A stretch of DNA of 64,000 bases from Oscheius sp. JU75 (taxonomy: Eukaryota > Nematoda > Chromadorea > Rhabditida > Rhabditidae), in the NCBI GenBank assembly GCA_037178855.1, contig JASJZC010000005.1, positions 9,176,001 to 9,240,000 of the forward strand, given 5' to 3'. Numbering within the stretch: the stretch's first letter is position 1; each line of letters starts with the position of its first letter. The translations under genes and the position numbers were made by a program. Positions 56,009 to 64,000 of this stretch are shown in pieces. Under the pieces are notes generated by a model. The model had not been told where the DNA came from. It saw only the letters and a list, made by a program, of their open reading frames with translations, and searched no databases.

Positions 56009-58255
56009 ATGGAGGGTGTTTTTCGGTGTCGAAAAGAAGAGTTCACAATAGTAGAAGAAATCGGATCAGGAGGAGAAAGTGTGGTTTACAGTGCAACTCA
56101 TCAAAAACTAGGGTAGGTTATCTTAATTGTGTTTCATATGAAGCATATTTAAGAAAAAAAGCTCTCAGAATATGGGACAAACCAAGGTCTCTCACTCACA
56201 GGGAACTATCTATATTGCTGAAGGTAAAAACCATTTTTAACCACGCCTTTCTAAAACATTTTAACCTTCATCTTGAAAACCACCAAAACATAGTGAGGAT
56301 TGATGGTTTGATACGTTCAAATAAAAATGGCGTATTTCGAGGATACTTTTTAAAACTGATGGAATGTAGTCTTAGCCAAAGTATGTTTGTGTTGCCTTCC
56401 TTACAACTATCAGTCATTCACAATACGTATGCACAAGGAGAGATGATGCTTTCGTCGCCTAGAGAGTACAATTGCAAGGATGTTGCGAGATGGATCAAGC
56501 AAATAAACAATGGCCTTGCGTTTCTTTATGGAAACAACATAATCCATCGGGATATCAAGCCTGAAAAGTAAGCTAAAACTCAAATTTAATTTTTTTTCAT
56601 GTAGGTTTTCTGTGTCACGAATTGATAAAGGTTTTAGCATTCTAGTGGAAGGAGACACAGTGAAATTGGCCGATTTCGGTCATTGTAGAGTTTATGCAGA
56701 CAAGAGTCTGTCATCGTGAGTCCAATTTTTGAAAATGAAACCAAAATTAGGCCCGGAACAAAGGACTACATGGCACCAGGGATAGAAACTGGAAGGTACG
56801 ACCATAAAGTTGATATTTATGCCTTTTCTATCAGAATTTGGGAAATTCTTCATAGACGGTACGTTTCTATTCAACAGTGACAATCCAGTACTTACACATT
56901 TTGTGACACATGAACCTGAAGGCCATAGTGTTGAGAAATGTTTCAAAAAGGATAAGAAATGCATTCAGAAAACCTCAATTTGAAAACAGTCAACGACCTG
57001 TGGTTGATCCAGGGTCCCCACAAATGATCAAAAAATTTCTTGAAAGGTCAGTGGGGCTATTATCAAACATTTTATTTTTCAGAGGGTGGAATTATAACCC
57101 TGTTCTACGACCAAGTTTTGCGAGAATCGAGAAACTTGCTAAATACTTATATCTTTGGTGTACAACTGAAATTCCTAAGTAAGTTAATTTCGGATTACTT
57201 TATGATAATTATATTTAGAAAACCCAACCAACCTCTTCATCTGTACACAACAAGTACTGTGTTGAGCTATACAATGGAAAAAACGGTAAGTGAAGAGAGA
57301 AATTATTTAGTTTCTTCTACATCTTAGTAACCAGGTTCGGTTTAGGTCGTCATTTGGAGTCCGTTCCCTTCACCCCGTGTCTGTATTCTTGACTCAGAAT
57401 CTAACCGTTGGCGCGAGTTTCTCCTATGTGTTCCAGAAGATGCAACGGGAGATGCATTTGCATGTGTTGATGGCCGACTCTTTTTTTTTGGTCACATTCG
57501 TGAAACGCCCCTTACGAGAACATATGAGTTGATTGAAAACGAATGGGATCGAAAATCTGATATGATTGTGGCGAGGACAAATATTCATCGTTCAACAATT
57601 GTCTTTGATGGATGCATTTGGATCCTTGGTGGTTGCGACAAACAAAACAAACTTTCAAAAATCGTGGAAAGATACGAATCTTTAGAAGATACCTGGTATA
57701 TCATGCCGTAGGATAACAGTCTAGTAACAACCACATAAATTACAGAGAAATGTGTATTCCGAAAAGTATCCCGGAAGTTGTAGTCATCGGTAAAAAGTTC
57801 TATGTTTGTGACAGCCGTGCAGAAAGATATTCCATTTTCGAATGCTATGATGTCGACAGCGGTATTTGGAATATCATAACCCGACTTCCCCTTATACTTC
57901 GACATTTTTGCGTTGTTGCCGATGATAACTATTTGTCTGTTTATGGTGGAAATTCTCACAACAACACAACCGTAAATTGGAGACTGAATGTAAGGGTGGC
58001 AGGAGCAAACACATTCCACACCTTTGCTGTTACAATGTGGGGTGCAACTATGATGGAAAAACTTTTCTCACTATGAATCCGACCCAGACCATGTTTTCAT
58101 GTGATGCCATATGTTTCGACGCGGAGGAGTGCCTGAAGTACTCATCTGTTTTGTGGGGTGTTCCGTTAGCAATTTTCACATGGCCAAAAGATGCTGTTGA
58201 AAAGTTGATCTTCATTTGCAAAAACATTTTGAAATCGCACAGTAATATTAAATAG
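56009..58255 (+). CDS. Predicted pseudokinase-Kelch repeat fusion protein
   Basis: N-terminal kinase fold: MEGVFRCRKEEFTIVEEIGS, glycine loop GSGGESVVYSATHQK, then GKKALRIWDKPRSLTHRE, where the position of the ATP-binding Lys is Arg (ALRI). Further on LENHQNIVRIDG, IIHRDIKPEK joined to FSVSRID (the catalytic-loop Asn is Lys), LADFGHCRVYADKSL, GTKDYMAPGIETG (APE is APG), and the C-lobe end ERGWNYNPVLRPSFARIEKL. After a phase-0 splice (MEKT to VVIWSPFPSPRVCILDSES) comes a Kelch region: FACVDGRLFFFGHI, FDGCIWILGGCDKQNKLSK, VIGKKFYVCDSRAERYSIFE, VADDNYLSVYGGNSHNN. The last exon (about 58092-58255) is inferred. Likely a scaffold with non-catalytic kinase fold; one gene rather than two is supported by the in-frame join. 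Confidence 0.65.
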
Positions 58256-58892
58256 TATATTTTTAAGTAAATGTTTTCGATTGATCACGTCTTATTGTAA
58301 TTTTTACGTTGTGATAAGCTTGTTAAGAGTACCCTGTCGAAACCGAACACGTCCAAAATGGTTTGCCCGATTTTATCTAAATAAGAGCAAGCTTCTTTTT
58401 CGGAGAAAAAATGATACAAGGTGTTCAATTCGAACTTGGAACACGGCTTTTGTTTTTAGTTACTAGTTTTGTCTAAGATCTAAGATAATTAGCCAACAAT
58501 TTTTTTTGTCTCTCGTAGACGTAGTTCTGGCTTCGTGCTGGTATCTGTTGACTCCATTACTGTTTCTAGCTTCGTGCCGCTGTCTTTCGGTTCTAGTCTC
58601 TTTGTCCCTATCTCTCTCTCTATCCTTGTTTGTCAGAGCAATATCGGCAATCTAATTGCACAAAAGTATACTGATACCCATATTGAATTGGTGAGATCAG
58701 TTCCATTCAAAGCTAGGGAGTAGGACATTACTTTCCATTCAAAATTTTTAGAGACAGGGTCAGAGAATCGAAAGACAGGGACATGGAGCTAGTAGCAGTA
58801 ATGAAGTCGTTTCTGGAATTGGTCACATGGTCACTTTACCCCCGCGGGGGTGGAACTGCCCAAAGTTAAGCAAGCGGGTTTTTCAAACCGGA

Positions 58893-58938
58893 TGTATGAT
58901 TATACGTCCCTTCTTGAAAAGGGACGTATTATCATACA
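58893..58938 (+). repeat. 20-base near-perfect inverted repeat (hairpin)
   Basis: Left arm TGTATGATTATACGTCCCTT (58893-58912) pairs with the right arm (58919-58938) with one mismatch around a six-base loop CTTGAA. A weaker related hairpin (ATACGTTCCTTTT ... AAAAGGGCGTG) lies near 59040-59070. The surrounding 58840-59110 is more GC-rich than neighbours. Confidence 0.8.
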
Positions 58939-59311
58939 TAGTCCTAAACGCGGTTATGAAACGGGCGTGCAGTCCTACTCTCCTGTCTTGAGCGAAACTT
59001 ACATCGCTGGTCGATTATGGGCATCAGTACAGCTAGGATTATACGTTCCTTTTCAAAAAAAAGGGCGTGTAGTCCGCACACCTTTCACAAAAGCAGTTTG
59101 CCGATGTATGCACCTCGAGTCCTTTTAAGAAATGGTCAGAACAGCCTTCTTTTACTCGAAACATTTCAAAAAACTGAACAGCCTACGTTTGTCTTCTACA
59201 TGTGTCAGAAAACGGTGTGTGTTTGTTTTCATTCTCGGATCATCTCATCAGGGAAATTCTAGTCGTGGCCATGTTCATCCCGATCAAAGCAGGCTAATCA
59301 TCTCATAGGCA

Positions 59312-60679
59312 ATGGAAACATCGGTGGAGGATCCTCTTCTAGTCCACATCTACATCAAAATTGTTTTCACTATGGTCTCACTACTTGGAATGGCTCCTAA
59401 CATAATCATAATCTTCCTTTATTTCAAACTTAACACAATGGAAATGAGTTCATACTCAATATTTCTGCTAACTTTCGCTATAACAGAACTTTTATGCAGC
59501 TTGTCCACATTAATGACAATGAACAGGTCTGGCCAGTTATTTAAAACGAAGCCAATAGCTTCCAGGCTGTACATATTGGGTTTACAAGACTATTACTTCA
59601 TGCCACTAGGCCCCTGTAACTATATTTATCCATTTATGTGTGAATTCATGACAGCTCTTCAAACGGGCTGTCTCATCAATATAACAACGTTGATTCCACT
59701 TTCATTTGCCTATAGATTTTATGTGGTCAACAATGGTACACCGAGGCTTAGAAGCATTGTTCTCCTGGTATTTGTTTCGGTTGTTCCGCCGATTGCTAGT
59801 GTGGTGAGTTGCAGTCAGACATGTTGCTGGAAGCTTGCGCTTGTGCTTGCGTCAAGGAAGCCATTCTCCTACAGCAGCTTCAATGACAGTGATGAAAAAG
59901 TCTGCCTGTATGAATACTGCGGCGTACGGTTTTGTTTGCCATACAGAAGTTGGCCTGTACCATCTCGGTAACTAGCTAAATGATCACCCGTCTCTCATAC
60001 TGTTCCAGATGGACACCTATTAGCTCAAAGCTTCTGGACAGTAACAAGCAATAACCCGAGAACATTGCTATTTCTGTCAATCCTTGTGTTTTTCAGCCAT
60101 TGCTTTCCACAACTGTCATTCACGAAATTGAGCATAACATGACCACTATGAACAATTATCACTTCTTCAAGTATGATAAGTACTCTTTGAAGGTACGTCA
60201 TTTCCATAGCTGTTCATCTTATTTTTAGATCATCGTGATTGGTGATTACCTCGGTGTAGGCTTGCTTCTCTTCCCAGCCAACTTTATTTTTGGCTGGCTC
60301 ATAATGTACAGGATCCGGAAATACAGTATATTTCTGACTGCGAAGACAGTCAGACTTCACAAGATGTTGACCAAAGTTTGGCCTTTTTGAACTTAGACTA
60401 ATCAGAAACCTTTAGGCGCTTTTTTGGCACACCCTCGTTCACTTCACTATTGTGTTGACTACGGGACTATACTGCCTGATTGCCTTGAAAATGATCAACT
60501 TTGCCTACAGCGATGTACTTCCGTCAGTGATCTATGGGTTAATCCCTTTTTTGAACGGAACCGTGTGCCTCTTTTACGTGCCTCATTATCGCCGGGTTCT
60601 GAAGGGCTGGTTCTCAGTGACCTCGAGGACTACGGGACCGAGAATCTTCTTGCAGAATACCGAAGCTTCGAGATATTAA
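59312..60679 (+). CDS. Nematode chemoreceptor, Srd-like (relative of 54063-55422)
   Basis: Starts METSVEDPLLVHIYIKIVF; PNIIIIFLYFKLNTMEMSSY, then after a 39-base intron LYILGLQDYYFMPLGPC, LIPLSFAYRFYVVNNGTPRL, VIHEIEHNMTTMNNYHFFKY, FLTAKTVRLHKMLTK and IPFLNGTVCLFYVPHYRRVL, ending LQNTEASRY. The order and motifs match the minus-strand gene, e.g. GPC loop, NNGTPR versus SHGTPR, and helix 7. The segment 59800-60080 could not be joined with full confidence: several splice choices exist, and one reading has a stop, so damage there is possible. Confidence 0.6.
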
Positions 60680-60943
60680 CTATCGCTGAAATAAGACTAT
60701 TCGTTACAAGTTTATTTCTTAAAATTCTTGGGACTGCTAAAAATTTATGCCTACAGGACCGCAGGACACCCATCGTTTGCAAAACTTGCTAGTGTGGCTA
60801 AAATACAAATTAACAGATTGTATTCATACGTCTCATGAACCTGTGGACAGGATATGAAGTGATCTCACAATGTTACCGCCCAACTCATGTATTATTTCTG
60901 AAGATAATTGAAGCGCTAATACGATCACAAAGCTCTGTTTCCA

Positions 60944-62694
60944 ATGTTTTCAGCTACTTTTATTTCACCTTTCGCATATGTGCAACTTTTTGCCAGTGTT
61001 TGTTCAACTCTACTCAATTCTATCCTACTGTATGCAATTACAAAACACACTCCAAACAAAATGCAGGACATTAAGCCTATACTTCTCGTGAACACGGTAA
61101 GTTTGGAAAATGGATAGCGGCTATTTCTTTCCCGTACGATTCCACTGTAAAACATAAGGGTGGCAGCAGTTAGAAGTTTCCAAAGTTTTAGAGAAGTGGA
61201 GTTGAAACGGTACACGGTTCGAATATCATTTTCTATTACAATGGTGACTTTTTTCTTGTCCTAGCTGAAGCAAACAGAGTTCCCATGTTTTGCAACAACT
61301 TTTTGCAGATAATAGAGTTGCTGGCTGCCAATGCCGGAGTATTTGGCTGCAATTCTGAGTATCTCTATCCTCTTCCTGTTTGGAGAATGAATGGCTACTT
61401 TTCAATCTTTGGAAGACTTGGTGGCATTATTGCAGTATACTTCTCTTTTTTCGCCAATCTGAAAAAGTTTTCAGCTGGTAACATTCATGAACCTAGCAGC
61501 CTACACTATTGTTTGTGTCTTCCAATGTTCTCTCTATCGATATCTCATCAACATTAGCTTCAAAACTATTCACCTGAAATACTATTGGTAGGAAGATGAG
61601 AACAAAAGCTAACTTTTACAGGTTCATTCCAATAAATTTAGCCATATTTGTACTGGTTCAAATTGTAGGATTGTTTATGGGAAAGTACGCCTTCTTGCTC
61701 GATGACCAGGTTTGTTTGTCTCCACTTTTGCTTGTTTGTTGGTCTCTGTCTGTGTTCTCTAAAGTTCGAATATTTGATTTAGAACTGAATAACTTAGTGA
61801 TTCCAAAAGGAGATAAACATGTTCAGTTATAGAGAACGATACGTAGAGTAATGAGAGGGTAAAAACGGTAGCATGACACATCCACGTCCCACACTGTATT
61901 ATCTATTAAGCGTACCCCAACCAGGAGCTTCTCACCCATACCATACTATCAGATACCCTACTTCACAACATTCTACTTGTAAGGCGGTGGCTGGGCGGGT
62001 AACTACTAGTCTATGAACTCAAATAGTATTGAGAACATATCAAATTCTAGTTAGGCCCAATAATGACTTTCAGGGCCTAATGCTATACGCCATGCACCAC
62101 AATCTGACCCATCTTATGTCCGAAATCAACTTCAAAAGTGACGCTCTTCTCGTGGTCGACGTATGCTCTCAGTCTACAATTGTGACAAGTAGGGAACAGT
62201 TCTCACATGTTCACACTTTTCAGCTGTCGTTATGATTGGAGCAATGATCTTTGGAGGTATGGCCGTCTGTGTCTTGTCGACGCTCACTCATCTGAAGTTG
62301 AATGCTCTGTTTCGTAAATCGTTGACTAACATCGTTCATTTTAAACAGCAGAAGAAGATTACAGTAATGATTTTGAGTCAGGTATACTAAAAACAAAAAA
62401 ACTGTTAATTTCTCATTTTAGGGCTTTCTGCCGCTTTTGACATGCACGGTTTTTTGCTTCGCGGCGCTTCCAGCTCTTCTGGACTTCTCAACTTGCAACA
62501 GTCCGTCAAAGCTGAACTTTGACGTGATTTTGACTATGATCGATTGTTATCCATTGATCAGCAGCCTGCTTACGACAACTCTCACAACTCCTTACTACAA
62601 TTTTATCAAGAATACACTCATGTGCAGGAAGAAGAAGTTGATTGTTTTGCCGGTTATAACAATTTCTAAAAGTGATCATAATTATAAAAATTGA
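60944..62694 (+). CDS. Nematode serpentine chemoreceptor, Srh/Sri-like
   Basis: Model by splice phase: MFSATFISPFAYVQLFASVC, NSILLYAITKHTPNKMQDIK (helix 1 end, Thr-Pro pattern), ILLVNT joined to IIELLAANAGVFGC, a 42-base intron joining GRLGGIIA to LVTFMNLAAYTIVCVF and CSLYRYLINISFKTIHLKYY, then FIPINLAIFVLVQIVGLF and GLMLYAMHHNLTHLMSEINF. Last exons: FGGMAVCVLSTLTHLKLNAL, HFKQQKKITVMILSQ, GFLPLLTCTVFCFAALPALL and TTTLTTPYYNFIKNTLMCRK with the helix 7 Pro-Tyr-Tyr. Frames are open throughout. Introns near 61710-62060 and 61090-61310 are longer than average. Confidence 0.65.
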
Positions 62695-63243
62695 AAATCG
62701 AATTTCTGAATCGATGTTCTTTCTTCTTTTTGCGCGCAATCAGCCGGGCTCTTCCTCCACAATTAGCCAGCTGAAAACTCTCTGACATTATTTAAATGCA
62801 TTGTTGATTATACTCACTGTATAGATAACAACGCATGTGTCGTGTGACTTCTTTTTAAGGTGAGTTTCGTGGAATACTGCATATTATTGCAGCTATAGCA
62901 GATGAAATAGTCAAAAGGTGCGGGGTGATCTACAGCTCTATTATGGTTTTTGCAGTATTTTTGCAGCACAATCTCTTTTTTGCAGTGATGTCTCACCAAA
63001 ATCATATATTGAAAGAATGCCTGAATCTTAAATCTAGTAAGATGGCTGGAGCTCAACGGTAGGCCAAAAAACTCTTCATTATATTTTCTAGACCGGTATT
63101 AAGATTGCTTTAAGGAATGTTTAATTTCGATTCACATGCGGAAATAGAAACGTACACCACACTAAACAAAAGCTAGGATATAAATATTACGTTAACTACC
63201 GCAGTATGTACAGACACAGTTTGACGGTCTAAGTCCGGTCGAC
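62695..63243. other. Intergenic, no gene recognised
   Basis: AT-rich 3' flank shared by two convergent genes. No gene seen. Confidence 0.4.
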
Positions 63244-64000
63244 TTAACGTCTGAGATATCCGGAAGCCTTCTCGGGAATCTCCTCGTGGTGGTCCTCAGC
63301 AGCCTCGTCGTAGTTCTGCTCGTGGTCGGAGCTGTCAACGGCGGCGGGAACCTCCTTTTTGGGTGCAGGGGTCACGGGAGCAGCGGGGGCAACAGGAGCG
63401 GGCTCATTGTAGCTCTGCTCGGGAGCAAGGGCAGGAGCTGGAGTCTCTTCATGGTAGGTGGGCTGAGCAGGAGCCGGGGCAGGGGCGGGAGCAGGAGCAG
63501 GCTCCTAAACCATTTTTGAGATTTTTTTTGAAACTGTCTGTTTACCTGGTAAGAGGAGGTAGGAGCAGGTTGAGAAGGAGCGGGAGCAACTGGAGCTGGA
63601 GCGGGTGCGGGAGCAACAGGGGCAGGCTGAAACACTCTTTGAAATGACAAAAACTGCGAGTTTATAAGGGTTTCTGTCCAAATCGCGTCACCGTTTGCAA
63701 AAGAAAGCGTTCTGAACTAGCGCCATTCCCATTTCCTTCCGACATTTTCTCTCACCTGATAAGAAGAAGTAGGGGCAGAAGGAGCAGGGGCCGGGGCCGG
63801 AGCTGGTTCGGGTTCCTGTAAGAAGGCTACTGTTAACACGAACTTTCTAATCATTGCAGTACCTGGTATCCGGCAGTGGTGCGTTCAGGAGTGGTGGGTG
63901 CGGGAGTGTAAGAAGGTGCCGGAGCGGGATGTGGCTGAGGAGCAGGCTCGGGCTGCTCTGGTTCCTCAGGCTGTTCGGGCTGCTCAGGTTCTTCAGGAGC
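63244..64000 (-). CDS. Pro/Ala-rich secreted or structural protein, modular, 5' part beyond the right edge
   Basis: C-terminal part of a low-complexity protein. From the right edge: EEPEQPEEPEQPEPAP style acidic Pro repeats, PAPAPSYTPAPTTPERTTAG, then modules ending in SSYQ: EPEPAPAPAPAPSAPTSSYQ, a VAPAPAPAP module ending PAPTSSYQ, and the last exon (63504-63244) EPAPAPAPAPAPAQPTYHEE, EQSYNEPAPVAPAAPVTPAP, SSDHEQNYDEAAEDHHEEIP, KASGYLRR. Exon modules begin and end in phase 0, unlike the phase-1 Ala/Pro gene at 21904. Extracellular structural role is likely; Tyr-Gln at each module end may allow cross-linking, which is a guess. Confidence 0.7.

Noticed and set aside
1-64000. CRISPR arrays, insertion sequences, bacterial operons or viral genes
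   Set aside because: None seen; gene structure and content are animal nuclear throughout, with no sign of contamination.

Overview
The window is nuclear DNA from a nematode, most likely a free-living rhabditid. The evidence is a cuticle collagen ending in the cuticle-collagen C-terminal block, several families of nematode serpentine (SR-type) chemoreceptors, a collagen prolyl 4-hydroxylase, a membrane C-type lectin, and genes cut by many very short introns (mostly 35-55 bases). The species cannot be fixed from the sequence.

Layout. 1-6.3 kb: minus-strand type II membrane C-type lectin and three chemoreceptors. 6.5-10.2 kb: a frameshifted acidic secreted peptide, a cathepsin B-like protease and a cysteine-rich secreted peptide. 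10.3-14.2 kb: a ClC chloride channel. 15.5-20.1 kb: a decayed chemoreceptor, a small soluble protein and two paralogous seven-helix proteins. 21.9-23.1 kb: an Ala/Pro-rich secreted protein made of symmetric exons. 24.5-27.1 kb: two unrecognised membrane proteins, the second ending 13 bases from the stop of a convergent ZIP zinc transporter. 30.6-32.4 kb: erlin with a tRNA-Ile inside an intron. 33-40.2 kb: a cuticle collagen in a cluster of short secreted peptide genes, several of them collagen-like and/or cysteine-bearing. 42.2-45.4 kb: prolyl 4-hydroxylase alpha with a tRNA-Leu inside an intron. 45.5-52.1 kb: a tandem array of four related chemoreceptors, one frameshifted, with more small peptide genes around it. 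54-62.7 kb: Srd-like receptors facing away from each other around a predicted pseudokinase-Kelch fusion, then another receptor. 63.2 kb to the right edge: a second Pro/Ala-rich modular protein.

How genes relate. The collagen and prolyl 4-hydroxylase belong to one pathway, since the hydroxylase modifies Gly-X-Y chains in the ER; it could also act on the collagen-like mini-peptides. The chemoreceptors, lectin and secreted peptides are typical fast-evolving environment-facing genes. The most unusual features are (1) a family of small secreted peptides sharing a TATA box 35-45 bases before the ATG, a 34-40 base first coding exon and a phase-1 intron inside the signal peptide, in intact and broken copies, and (2) the degenerate kinase fused to Kelch repeats.

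All exon models were joined by eye from splice consensus and frame; no search or alignment program was used.
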